64,000 bases of DNA from Streptomyces netropsis (GTDB lineage Bacteria; Actinomycetota; Actinomycetes; Streptomycetales; Streptomycetaceae). Below are positions 27,096-35,496 of the stretch, piece after piece. A program made the translations under genes and the position numbers. The stretch's first letter is position 1. Each line of letters begins with the position of its first letter. The stretch covers positions 175,391 to 239,390 of the forward strand of contig NZ_JACHJG010000007.1 in the NCBI RefSeq assembly GCF_014203545.1, in the 5' to 3' direction. Under the pieces are notes generated by a model. The model did no database searches. It was not told the DNA's origin and saw nothing but the letters and a program-made list of their open reading frames with translations.

Positions 27096-27752
27096 TCAGC
27101 CGCGGCGCAACCGCAGGCCGAGGAACCCCAGGCCCAGACCGGTGAGGGTCATGCCGGTGCCGAGCGGCAGGACCCGCATGACCGGGTCGGCCGACTCCTC
27201 GGCACTCTCGGAGCCCTTGTCGTCCAAGGGGCGCGCACTCGGCTCGTACGTCCGTGGGGCGGGCCCGGGAACGTACGGCTGCGCGGCTTCGAGGCGGACG
27301 CGGGGCGGCGGGGTGTTGAAGGGCGGCTTGGGCGCGGCGGCGGCCTCACGGCCCGGCTCCGGGCTCTCGGCGGGCGGCTCCGAGGCCGCGGGGGAGGCGG
27401 AGGGCGCGCCGGACGCGGCGGACGCCGCAGGGCTGTCGGCGGGCGAGGACGTGGCCCGGCCGGGGTGGGTACGCCCTTCCCCGGCGACGCTCCCGGCGAG
27501 CCGCTCGGAGAGCAGGGAGGACGACGGGGACGGGGAGGGGATCACGCCGAGCGGGGCGGCGGGGGCGACGGCGGGGACGGAGGCAGGCGGCGCGGACGGC
27601 GGTTTGCTGGAGACCGCTTTCTCCTCACCGTGCGCGCCGGGGGCTATGAGCAGGAGGGCCGTGAAGGCCAGTCCGGCCGTCGTCGCGAGCCACCTGGCCT
27701 GTGTTCTGGTCTGTGTCCCGGCCTGGGCCCTTGTCCGCGTCCCGGTCATCAT
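27096..27752 (-). CDS. Secreted Pro/Ala/Ser-rich protein with LPLGTG-type C-terminal anchor-like tail
   Basis: The product is 218 aa. After MMTGTRTRAQAGTQTRTQ, a signal-peptide core WLATTAGLAFTALLLIAPGAHG ends near residue 40. The middle (about 45-180) is low complexity (Pro, Ala, Ser, Glu) and probably spans the cell wall. The C-terminus reads VLPLGTG, a hydrophobic stretch MTLTGLGLGFLGL, then RLRRG. This is the layout of a wall-sorting or single-helix anchor signal, although LPLGTG is not a canonical LPxTG or LAxTG. The ATG at 27752 has GGAG 5 bp upstream. No enzymatic domain is visible. Its substrate relation to the class E sortases at 62-64 kb is speculative. Confidence 0.75.
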   Translation of the reverse strand: MMTGTRTRAQAGTQTRTQARWLATTAGLAFTALLLIAPGAHGEEKAVSSKPPSAPPASVPAVAPAAPLGVIPSPSPSSSLLSERLAGSVAGEGRTHPGRATSSPADSPAASAASGAPSASPAASEPPAESPEPGREAAAAPKPPFNTPPPRVRLEAAQPYVPGPAPRTYEPSARPLDDKGSESAEESADPVMRVLPLGTGMTLTGLGLGFLGLRLRRG

Positions 27753-27957
27753 CCGCACTCCACCACCCACGGCGCCACCCTTCGCAGGAGCCACCCCCTC
27801 CCGACACACATCAAGCCTCACACGCCCCCGGGCCACCTGCCCGCTGAACGGCCAGGTGGGTGACGGTGGGCCGAATGGTTGACCAGGAGTGACGGGAGGG
27901 AGTCGAGTGGCGGCAGCCTGTGGGTTGGGTGGGAGAGGCGGCACAGGTAGGGGCGAA

Positions 27958-27997
27958 ACGGGTGGGGCCGGTGCCCCTCGGCACCGGCCCCACCCGT
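27958..27997. terminator. 18-bp perfect-stem terminator
   Basis: ACGGGTGGGGCCGGTGCC (27958-27975) and GGCACCGGCCCCACCCGT (27980-27997) form a perfect hairpin with loop CCTC. It lies 51 bp beyond the quinone oxidoreductase stop (28048, minus strand). The remaining 200 bp up to the LPLGTG-tail gene start at 27752 carry no recognisable gene and presumably that gene's promoter. Confidence 0.85.
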
Positions 27998-28047
27998 CAC
28001 ATCGCCCGATCTTTCACGTCACCTGATCGGCCACGCCACCTGATCCG

Positions 28048-29025
28048 TCACGTCGTGAGGAGCACCTTCCCCACGTGCGAGCTCTCCTCCAGCACGCGGT
28101 GCGCGGCGGCGGCGTCCCGCATCGGCATCGTCCGGTCGACCACCGCGCGTACCCGTCCGCCGGCGATCAGCGGCCAGACGTGCTCCCGGACCGCCGCCAC
28201 GATCGTCGCCTTCTCCGCCTGCGGCCGACCGCGCAGCGAGGTCGCCGTCACGGCCGCCCGCTTCGTGAGGAGCTTGCCCAGGTCCAGCTCGCCCTTGCGG
28301 CCGCCCTGGAGACCGATGATCGCCAGCCGGCCGTTGACGGCGAGGGCGTCCACGTTCCGCTGGAGGTACTTCGCGCCGACGATGTCGAGGATGACGTCCG
28401 CGCCGACGCCGCCGGTGACCTTGTCCAGCTCCTCGACGAAGTCCTGCTCGCGGTAGTCGATGAGGATGTCCGCGCCCAGCTCACGACAGCGTTCGAGCTT
28501 CTCCGGCCCGCCCGCCGTGACCGCGACGCGCGCGCCCACGGCCTTCGCCAACTGCACGGCCATGGTGCCGATGCCGCTGCCGCCGCCGTGCACGAGGAAG
28601 GTCTCGCCGGGGCGCAGCTGGGCGACGAGGAAGACGTTCGACCAGACCGTGGCCGTCACCTCGGGCAGCGCGGCGGCGGTGACGAGGTCCACGCCGTCGG
28701 GCACGGGCAGCAGCTGGCCCACCGGCACGCAGACCTTCTCCGCGTACCCGCCGCCGGACAGCAGCGCGCAGACCTCGTCGCCGACCGCCCAGCCGCTCAC
28801 GCCGGGCCCGAGCGCCACGATCCGGCCGGAGCACTCCAGCCCCGGGTACGGGGAGGCACCGGGCGGCGGGTCGTAGAAGCCCTGCCGCTGCATCAGATCG
28901 GCGCGGTTGACGCCGGCGGCCACGACCTCGACCAGGACCTCTCCCGCGTCGGGTACCGGGTCGGGGACCTCGGTCCAGGCGAGGGCGTCGGGTCCGCCGG
29001 GTTCGGGAATGGTGATCGCATGCAT
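28048..29025 (-). CDS. NAD(P)H-quinone oxidoreductase, zinc-independent MDR family (PIG3-like)
   Basis: The product is 325 aa. A GroES-like N-domain (PGLECSGRIVALGPGV, about 62-77) precedes a Rossmann NADPH domain with VHGGGSGIGTMAVQLAKAVGARV (about 142-164). The structural zinc cysteines of alcohol dehydrogenases are absent, as expected for quinone reductase/PIG3-type members. The pattern NRADLMQRQGFYDPPPGAS near residue 40 is characteristic of the PIG3 branch. It reduces quinones or enals one or two electrons at a time, and the exact substrate is unknown. It follows the potassium channel gene on the same strand with a 125-bp gap. A very strong hairpin ends its transcript. Confidence 0.9.
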   Translation of the reverse strand: MHAITIPEPGGPDALAWTEVPDPVPDAGEVLVEVVAAGVNRADLMQRQGFYDPPPGASPYPGLECSGRIVALGPGVSGWAVGDEVCALLSGGGYAEKVCVPVGQLLPVPDGVDLVTAAALPEVTATVWSNVFLVAQLRPGETFLVHGGGSGIGTMAVQLAKAVGARVAVTAGGPEKLERCRELGADILIDYREQDFVEELDKVTGGVGADVILDIVGAKYLQRNVDALAVNGRLAIIGLQGGRKGELDLGKLLTKRAAVTATSLRGRPQAEKATIVAAVREHVWPLIAGGRVRAVVDRTMPMRDAAAAHRVLEESSHVGKVLLTT

Positions 29026-29150
29026 GGTCGCGAGGCTACTCCCGGGGCCTGCGGGACACCCGCGATGCGTGGGTCCGTTTCACGGTCGGGTTTCCGTGTC
29101 CGTGACGGGCGTTGGCGCGGCGGGCGTTGGTGCAGCGGGTCGGGGGGCGG

Positions 29151-30278
29151 TCACTCCCCCGAACCGTTGGGCCGCGCCCGTACGATCGTGATCAGGCGGT
29201 CCGTCGCCTTCAGCGGGCTCGCCTCCGGGTCGTCGTAGCCGATCAGCCGGTGCCCGCGCAGCACGGAGACCACCAGGTCGTCGGTGTCCCGCACGCCACG
29301 CCCCACCTCGGCCTTGACCACCGGCCGCTCGACGAGGTCGAGGCCGCTGCCCTGCTGGATCAGGTCCTCCATGACCGTGCCCGCGCTGGGGCTGAGCACG
29401 GACAGCCCGAGCAGCCGGCCCGCCGCGCTCGCGCTCGTGATCACCGCGTCCGCGCCGGACTGCCGCAGCAGCGGGGCGTTCTCCTCTTCCCGCACGGCAG
29501 CGACGATCTTCGCGCCACGGTTGAGCTGGCGCGCGGTGAGCGTGACGAGCACGGCGGTGTCGTCGCGCTGGGTGGCGATGATGATCTGACGGGCCTTCTG
29601 GATCTCGGCACGCAGCAGCACATCACTGCGGGTGGCGTCGCCGACGACGCCCGCGTAGCCGTGCGCGGTCGCCGACTCGACGACCTTCGGGTTCGGGTCG
29701 ACGACCACGACCCGCGCGTTGGCCAGGCCGGTCGCGGTGAGGGTCTGCACGGCCGACCTGCCCTTCGTCCCGAAGCCGACGACGACGGTGTGCTCGCGCA
29801 AGGCGGACCTCCAGCGGGTCAGGCGCCACTGCTCGCGGGTCCGCTCGGTGAGGACCTCGAGGGTGGTGCCGACCAGAATGATCAGGAAGAGAACGCGCAG
29901 CGGCGTCACGAGCAGCACGTTGCTCAGTCGGGCGCTGTCGCTGTACGGGACGATGTCGCCGTATCCGGTGGTGGACAGGGTGACGGTGGAGTAATAGACG
30001 GCGTCGAGGAAGTCGACGTTGCCGTCGGCGTTGTCGTGATAGCCGCTGCTGTCCGAGTAGACGATGAGGACCGTCGCGACCATGACGAGCAGCGCCATGA
30101 GCAGCCGCCGTGCGACCTGGCGGAGCGGGCCCGCCGTGTAGCGGGGCAGCAGAATCCGGTGCTCGGTGTCGTGCTGACCGGCGCGGTCCGCCGCGGAAAC
30201 GCCGTGGTGGCCGGGCGGGGGGACGGTCGGGTCCGGGTGCGTGGAACGGTCGGTGGCGTCGTGGGCGGGCAGCTTCAC
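29151..30278 (-). CDS. Two-helix potassium channel with RCK (TrkA-N/TrkA-C) domain
   Basis: The product is 375 aa. It has a cytosolic His/Pro-rich N-terminus, TM1 at about 58-75 (LLMALLVMVATVLIVY), and a pore helix. The potassium selectivity filter TTGYGD is at 103-108, and TM2 at about 119-140. The C-terminal RCK module has a Rossmann fold HTVVVGFGTKGRSAVQTL (about 161-178) and a TrkA-C-like end. This is the MthK/Kch architecture of a ligand-gated potassium channel tetramer. The GTG start overlaps the moeA stop (GTGA), and GGAGG lies 6 bp upstream. A channel coupled to molybdenum-cofactor genes is unusual context. No sensor for molybdate is evident. Confidence 0.92.
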   Translation of the reverse strand: MKLPAHDATDRSTHPDPTVPPPGHHGVSAADRAGQHDTEHRILLPRYTAGPLRQVARRLLMALLVMVATVLIVYSDSSGYHDNADGNVDFLDAVYYSTVTLSTTGYGDIVPYSDSARLSNVLLVTPLRVLFLIILVGTTLEVLTERTREQWRLTRWRSALREHTVVVGFGTKGRSAVQTLTATGLANARVVVVDPNPKVVESATAHGYAGVVGDATRSDVLLRAEIQKARQIIIATQRDDTAVLVTLTARQLNRGAKIVAAVREEENAPLLRQSGADAVITSASAAGRLLGLSVLSPSAGTVMEDLIQQGSGLDLVERPVVKAEVGRGVRDTDDLVVSVLRGHRLIGYDDPEASPLKATDRLITIVRARPNGSGE

Positions 30279-32023
30279 GGCGTACCTCCGGTGCCGGTGG
30301 TGGAGTCGGCGCTGATGCCGATGCCGTCGGCCGTCCACGGCAGGTCGAGGATCTCGGCCTCGGCGCCCTTCTCCGCCCCGCCGGGCGGCACGACGGCCAG
30401 CGCGTCGGCGGCGGCGATGCCGCGCAGCATGGCGGGGCCGTGGAAACGGAGGGGGCGTGCCCGGTCGCCGTGCTGGTAGACCACCGGGATCAGGCGCGTA
30501 TCGACGGGATGCCCCTGGACGGCCTCGGTCAGCCGGGCGCGGTAGGGGGCCGGGGCCGGACGGGCGGAGAGCGTACGGAGCAGGGGCTCGGCGAGGGTCA
30601 GCAGCCCGGAGACGGCGGCGAGGGGGTTGCCGGGGAGCCCGACCAGGTGCCGGCCGGGCGCGATACGGGCGAGCAGCATCGGGTGGCCCGGTCGTACCTC
30701 CACCCCGTCGACGAGCTGTTCGGCGCCGAGGCGGCGGAGGGTGGGGTGGACGTGGTCGACGGGCCCGGAGGCGGTGCCACCGGTGGTGATGACGACGTCG
30801 GCGGTCGACGCGGAGACGGCGGCGTGCAGCGCCTCCGGGTCGTCGCCCACGTGCCGGGTCGCCGTCACCTCGGCCCCGAGCGCACGCAGCCAGGGGCCGA
30901 GCATGGGGCCGAGCGCGTCACGGATCCGGCCGTCGTGGGGCAGGCCCGCGCGGAGCAGCTCGTCGCCGAGGACGAGGACCTCGACGCGGGGGCGGGAGGT
31001 GACGCGCAGTTCGTCGTAGCCCGCGGCGGCGGCGAGGCCGAGCACGACGGGGGTGACGAGGGCGCCGGCGGGCAGCAGTTCGTCGCCTCGGCGGCACTCC
31101 TGGCCACGGGGCCGGATGTCCTGGCCCTGGGTGATGTGACGGCTGGCGTAGAGCTCGCGGCCCTCGCCGCGCACCTTGCCGTGCTCGCTGCGCAGGACGG
31201 CGGTGGCGCCGGGGGGCACGCGGGCGCCGGTGGCGATCCGGACGGCGTGGCCGTCGCGGAGGGGTGCGGCCTCGGCGTGACCGGCGAGGATGCCGGTGCT
31301 CGGGCCGGCGCCTTCGGGGGCGGTGTCCTCCGAGGGGAGCCGCCAAGGGCCGGGGCCCGCGACGGCCCAGCCGTCCATGGCGGAGGTGTCGAAGGACGGC
31401 AGGTCGGTAAGTGCGGCGAGGGGCGCGGCGAGGACCTGGCCCAGCGCCTCGCCGAGCGGGCGCACGACCGACGGGAGGGGCTGGGCGGCGCGGGCGGCGG
31501 CGGTACGGGCGGCGTGCCAGGGGGTGGCGTGAGGGCGGTCCTCGGGGGCTTCGCCCGGCACGCCGGCGGGCGGGCTCGGCCTGCCGGGATCGTTCGACTC
31601 GGCCGACTTGGCTGACCTGGCCGACTTCGTGCGCTGGGTCGCCTTGGTGGAGGAGGCGGGCCGGGTGGCGCGGTCGTCGGGGGTGGGCCTGTCACCGGGC
31701 GACGTTTCGCTGGAGCTGAAGGGGTCGCTGTTGAACAACTCGTCGTTGAACGAGGAGCCCCTTGAGGGGCCGTTGGACGGGCTGTCGGCCGGCCTGTCGG
31801 AACCGTCGTCGGCTTCGGGTTCATGGGGTGCGGGCCCTCCCCAGTCCGCGGCGGCCCAGTCGGCCACGTTCCAGCGCACCGTCTCCGCGAGGTCCGCGGC
31901 ACGTTGCGGACGGCGGAGGTGGCTCTCCCGCCGATCGCCCGGTGTCCTCCGGTCATCGGCGAACAGCGCCAGTGCCTCGTCGGCGGCGCGGTCCAGCGCG
32001 GCGTCCGCGTCCCGGTCCGTCAC
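30275..32023 (-). CDS. moeA: Molybdopterin molybdotransferase MoeA with long N-terminal extension
   Basis: The product is 582 aa, against about 400 for a typical MoeA. The C-terminal 415 aa are complete MoeA: FDTSAMDGWAVAG, the VRIATGARVPPGATAVL region, VVITTGGTASGPVDHVHPTLRRLG, and HLVGLPGNPLAAVSG. MoeA inserts molybdate into adenylated molybdopterin to complete Moco. Residues 1-165 are extra, with a short helical head (DADAALDRAADEALALFADD), then a Ser/Pro/Asp/Lys disordered stretch (for example TKSARSAKSAESN). The GTG start overlaps the mobA-like stop (GTGA). The extension has no recognisable domain. Confidence 0.9.
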   Translation of the reverse strand: MTDRDADAALDRAADEALALFADDRRTPGDRRESHLRRPQRAADLAETVRWNVADWAAADWGGPAPHEPEADDGSDRPADSPSNGPSRGSSFNDELFNSDPFSSSETSPGDRPTPDDRATRPASSTKATQRTKSARSAKSAESNDPGRPSPPAGVPGEAPEDRPHATPWHAARTAAARAAQPLPSVVRPLGEALGQVLAAPLAALTDLPSFDTSAMDGWAVAGPGPWRLPSEDTAPEGAGPSTGILAGHAEAAPLRDGHAVRIATGARVPPGATAVLRSEHGKVRGEGRELYASRHITQGQDIRPRGQECRRGDELLPAGALVTPVVLGLAAAAGYDELRVTSRPRVEVLVLGDELLRAGLPHDGRIRDALGPMLGPWLRALGAEVTATRHVGDDPEALHAAVSASTADVVITTGGTASGPVDHVHPTLRRLGAEQLVDGVEVRPGHPMLLARIAPGRHLVGLPGNPLAAVSGLLTLAEPLLRTLSARPAPAPYRARLTEAVQGHPVDTRLIPVVYQHGDRARPLRFHGPAMLRGIAAADALAVVPPGGAEKGAEAEILDLPWTADGIGISADSTTGTGGTP

Positions 32024-32922
32024 GCCGAGCCCTCCGCCTTGTCCGCCTGCCCGGCGCCATCGGCCCCTTGGGCACCGGGCGCCCCTTGATCCCCTTGTGC
32101 CTCCTCGGCCCATCTCGCGGCGAGGGCGACGGCCTTGCGGGTCGCGTCGGCGACGGCCTCGGCCCCGCCGCCCCGCTGGGCCGCCGCATAGCCGACGAGG
32201 AACGTCGTCAAGGGCGCGGCGGGGCGGGCCACACCGTGCGCGGCGTCGCGCGCGAGGTCGAGGAGGGCGGTCACGTCGACATCCAGTTCGATGCCCAGCT
32301 CGGCCTTGGCCGCGGAGATCCATTCATCCAGCACGCTCCCATCGTCCCTGATGCGCGCGCGGGCGGTGGCAACGTCCTCCCAGGTGTCGCAATCGAAAGA
32401 GGCGGTGGGGTGCGGAAGCCGGCCGAGCGACAGCTCGGCCGTGAGCAGCCGGAGCGGTAGCCCGACGAGGCTGCCGTACTCGGTGGCGAGGAGCGCCAGC
32501 TCCCGGCGGAGCGGCTCGGTCCGGTAGGCGGCGACGAGAGGTTGTTCGCGTCCGTCGGCGTCGCAGAGCAGCGCCCCTTCGACGTCACCGGTGGCGGCCG
32601 CCGCGAGCAGGGCCCGTACGGTCTCGGCCCGCAGGAAGGGGAGATCGGCGGAGACGACGAGCGTGGTGGGCGCGGCGGTGTGCCGGAGCCCGGCGGCGAG
32701 CGCGGCGAGCGGGCCGCCACCGGGCGGCTCCTCGCGCGCCCACCGGACGCTTCGCGCGGTCGGCCGGCGCGGCCCCACCACGACGGTCCCACCGGCGTCC
32801 GCGCACGCGCCGAGCACCCGGTCCAGCAGCGTGCGCCCGCCCACGCGCACGGCGGGCTTGTCCGCCCCGCCGAGCCTGCGCGCCGCACCTCCGGCGAGCA
32901 CCACCGCGTCGTAACCAGTCAT
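32020..32922 (-). CDS. mobA: Molybdenum cofactor guanylyltransferase (MobA) fused to a DUF6457 domain
   Basis: The product is 300 aa. The N-terminal nucleotidyltransferase (about 1-200) has the MobA loop AVVLAGGAARRLGGADKPAV, where the Lys binds the phosphates, and the metal site SADLPFL. It would attach GMP or CMP to molybdopterin. From about 205 the sequence (LDEWISAAKAELGIELDVDVTALLDLARDAAHG ... TTFLVGYAAAQRGG) matches DUF6457, a small helical domain usually found as a separate neighbouring gene. The last 25 aa are a Gln/Gly/Ala tail. It is first in the mobA-moeA-channel unit, and a hairpin at 32956-32982 separates it from bkd operon 2. Confidence 0.88.
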   Translation of the reverse strand: MTGYDAVVLAGGAARRLGGADKPAVRVGGRTLLDRVLGACADAGGTVVVGPRRPTARSVRWAREEPPGGGPLAALAAGLRHTAAPTTLVVSADLPFLRAETVRALLAAAATGDVEGALLCDADGREQPLVAAYRTEPLRRELALLATEYGSLVGLPLRLLTAELSLGRLPHPTASFDCDTWEDVATARARIRDDGSVLDEWISAAKAELGIELDVDVTALLDLARDAAHGVARPAAPLTTFLVGYAAAQRGGGAEAVADATRKAVALAARWAEEAQGDQGAPGAQGADGAGQADKAEGSA

Positions 32923-32955
32923 CCGACGAGTATGGCGCTCCCGGAAGCGCCGGGC

Positions 32956-32982
32956 CGGGCCCGGGAGCGGCGACCGGGCCCG
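32956..32982. terminator. Hairpin between bkd operon 2 and mobA
   Basis: CGGGCCCGG (32956-32964) pairs perfectly with CCGGGCCCG (32974-32982). It lies in the 133-bp gap between the E2 stop (33056) and the mobA start (32922), so mobA probably has its own promoter. Confidence 0.6.
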
Positions 32983-33055
32983 TCGCATTCCCCGCCCGGC
33001 ACGCGGGTTGTCCCCTCCCGGACCTTTCGCGGCCCCGTCCCGGTGGGGCACTCCG

Positions 33056-34453
33056 TCAAAGGGACCGCAGCAGCACCGCCGGCCGTTCGACGCAGTCGGC
33101 CACGTAGCGCAGGAAGCCGCCCGCCGTACCGCCGTCGCAGACCCGGTGGTCGAAGGTGAAGGACAGCTGCACCACCTGTCGCACCGCCAACTCCCCCTCG
33201 TGCACCCACGGCTTCGGCACGATGCGGCCGACACCGAGCATCGCGGCCTCGGGGTGGTTGAGGATCGGCGTCGAGCCGTCGACCCCGAACACCCCGTAGT
33301 TGTTCAGGGTGAACGTGCCGCCGGTCAGCTCCGCCGGGGCGAGCGTCCCCGTCCGTGCGGCCTCCGTGAGCCGCGCCATCTCCAGGGACAGCCCGACCGC
33401 GTCCCGTGCGTGGGCGTCGCGCACCACCGGGACGACCAGCCCGCGTACGGTCTGGGCGGCGAACCCCACGTGCACCCCCGGCAGCCGTACGATCTCCCTC
33501 GCCTCGGTGTCCACGGTCGCGTTGAGCTCCGGGTACTTCGCCAACGCGGCCGTGCAGATGCGCGCCAGCAGGGCCAGCAGCGACACCTTCTCGCCGCCAC
33601 CGGCGTTCATCGCCCGGCGCGCGGCCATCAGCTCCGTCGCGTCCGCGTCCACCCAGCAGGTGGCGTCCGGGATCTCCCGTCGGCTCCTGCTCAGCTTCTC
33701 CGCGACCGCGCCCCGCACTCCGCGCAACGGGATGCGCTGAACCCCTGTCTCCGCCGTGCCCGCACGCATCGCGTGGGCGCGCGTGGCGGCCTGCGGTGCC
33801 GGCTGCGCCTCGTGCTCCGCGCGCTGTTCCAGAGCGCGCGTGGCGTGCTCGACGTCCGCCCGGAGGATGAGCCCGTCGGGGCCGGAGCCACGCACCTGCC
33901 GCAGGTCCACGCCGTGTTCGCGGGCGAGCCGCCGTACGAGCGGCGATATCACCGCCACGGCGGTGGATGCGGAGGTGATCGTCCGCGGGGCCGCTGGCGT
34001 GACCGTCGACGGGATTGCCACCGGGGCCCGACCGGCCGGGCCCGGGTTCGGACGGGAGCCGTGCGCCTCGGGGCGGACCCGGCGCCGACGTGCCGCGGGG
34101 GCCTGTGTGCCGTACCCGACCAGCACGTTCCCCGATCCCTCGCCCTCGGCGGGGGCCGTGGCGGCGGAGGGGCTCGCGGGGGAAGCCGGGTCACCCGAGT
34201 CGGCCGAGTCGCCGACCGCGACCGTCAGCAGGGGTGCCCCCACGGGCAGTTCCGTGCCCTCGTCCCCGAAGCGGGCCGTCACCACGCCGCCATAGGGGCA
34301 GGGGACCTCCACCATCGCCTTCGCCGTCTCCACCTCGACCACCGGTTGGTCGACGGCGACCACGTCACCCACGTCGACGAGCCAGCGGACGACCTCCGCT
34401 TCGGTGAGGCCTTCGCCCAGGTCGGGCAGCGTGAACTCACGCACCACGGCCAT
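33056..34453 (-). CDS. bkdC: 2-oxoacid dehydrogenase E2 acyltransferase, operon 2
   Basis: The product is 465 aa. A lipoyl domain has the acceptor Lys in VETAKAMVEVP (about 43). A variable hinge precedes an E3-binding domain (VRRLAREHGVDLRQVRGSGPDGLILRADV, about 165-195). The catalytic domain ends in SFTFDHRVCDGGTAGG, with the active-site His and Asp in DHRVCDG. Its ATG shares one base with the stop of the E1 beta gene (TGATG). Divergence from the operon-1 paralogue is clear in the hinge and catalytic pocket, so substrate preference may differ. The promoter of this operon carries the same TetR-type site as the paa genes. Confidence 0.92.
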   Translation of the reverse strand: MAVVREFTLPDLGEGLTEAEVVRWLVDVGDVVAVDQPVVEVETAKAMVEVPCPYGGVVTARFGDEGTELPVGAPLLTVAVGDSADSGDPASPASPSAATAPAEGEGSGNVLVGYGTQAPAARRRRVRPEAHGSRPNPGPAGRAPVAIPSTVTPAAPRTITSASTAVAVISPLVRRLAREHGVDLRQVRGSGPDGLILRADVEHATRALEQRAEHEAQPAPQAATRAHAMRAGTAETGVQRIPLRGVRGAVAEKLSRSRREIPDATCWVDADATELMAARRAMNAGGGEKVSLLALLARICTAALAKYPELNATVDTEAREIVRLPGVHVGFAAQTVRGLVVPVVRDAHARDAVGLSLEMARLTEAARTGTLAPAELTGGTFTLNNYGVFGVDGSTPILNHPEAAMLGVGRIVPKPWVHEGELAVRQVVQLSFTFDHRVCDGGTAGGFLRYVADCVERPAVLLRSL

Positions 34454-35496
34454 CAGCGCGTACCCCTCTCGGAACCCGCGGTCCACTCCGACTCCCACTG
34501 CAACCGCGCGACCGCGTCCAGCACCCGGTCCACCCCGGGGAGATGGTGCCGTTCGAGCATCGGGGGCGGATACGGGATGTCGAACCCGGCGACCCGCAGC
34601 ACCGGCGCCTCCAGGTGGTGGAAGCACCGCTCCGTGATCCGGGCCGCGATCTCCCCGCCCGGGCCGCCGAAACCGGTCGACTCGTGGACGACCACGGCGC
34701 GGCCGGTGCGGCGCACGGACGCGCAGACCGTCTCCTCGTCGAAGGGGACCAGCGACCGCAGGTCGACGACCTCCAGGTCCCACCCCTCGGCGGTGGCCGC
34801 CTGCGCGGCCTCCAGACAGACCGGCAGCGACGGCCCGTAGGTGATGAGCGTCGCCGACGTGCCCGCCCGCCGGACGACCGCGCTGCCGATGCCCGGCACC
34901 TGCTCGGGCCGGTCCGGCGACCAGTCGGCCTTCGACCAGTAGAGCCGCTTGGGCTCCAGGAAGATCACCGGGTCGTCGGAGGCGATCGCGGCCCGCAGCA
35001 GCCCGTAGGCGTCGGCGACGGTCGCCGGCGCGACCACATGGAGCCCAGGCGTCGCCATGTAATACGCCTCGGAGGAGTCGCTGTGGTGCTCGACGCCACC
35101 GATCCCGCCGCCGTACGGCACCCGCACGGTGATCGGCATCGGCATCGCGCCGCGCGTCCGGTTCCGCATGCGGGAGACATGGCTGATGAGCTGCTCGAAC
35201 GCGGGATAGGCGAAGGCGTCGAACTGCATCTCGACCACCGGCCGCAGCCCGTACATCGCCATGCCCACGGCCGCGCCGAGGATGCCCGCCTCGGCCAGCG
35301 GCGTGTCGGTGCAGCGGTCCTCGCCGAACTCCTTCGCCAGCCCGTCGGTGACCCGGAAGACGCCGCCCAGCGCGCCGACGTCCTCGCCGAGGACATGGAC
35401 GGCCGGGTCGTCGGCCATGGCATCGCGCAGCGCCCGGCCGAGCGCCTGCGCCATCGAGACGGGTTTACGGGCGGTGTCGACGGCCGCGGCGGTCAT
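34453..35496 (-). CDS. bkdB: 2-oxoacid dehydrogenase E1 beta subunit, operon 2
   Basis: The product is 347 aa. It has the family motifs LGEDVGALGGVFRVTDGL, TPLAEAGILGAAVGMAMYGLRPVVEMQFD, RVPYGGGIGGVEHHSDSSEA and the C-terminal GFDIPYPPPMLERHHLPG. The ATG at 35496 overlaps the stop of the alpha gene (ATGA), and its own stop overlaps the E2 start, so all three genes are translationally coupled. Compared with the operon-1 subunit, the substrate-facing segment SSEAYYMATPGLHVVAPAT differs (there it is SPEALFAHVPGLKCVSPSN). This is worth comparing with enzymes that take aromatic 2-oxoacids. Confidence 0.92.
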   Translation of the reverse strand: MTAAAVDTARKPVSMAQALGRALRDAMADDPAVHVLGEDVGALGGVFRVTDGLAKEFGEDRCTDTPLAEAGILGAAVGMAMYGLRPVVEMQFDAFAYPAFEQLISHVSRMRNRTRGAMPMPITVRVPYGGGIGGVEHHSDSSEAYYMATPGLHVVAPATVADAYGLLRAAIASDDPVIFLEPKRLYWSKADWSPDRPEQVPGIGSAVVRRAGTSATLITYGPSLPVCLEAAQAATAEGWDLEVVDLRSLVPFDEETVCASVRRTGRAVVVHESTGFGGPGGEIAARITERCFHHLEAPVLRVAGFDIPYPPPMLERHHLPGVDRVLDAVARLQWESEWTAGSERGTR

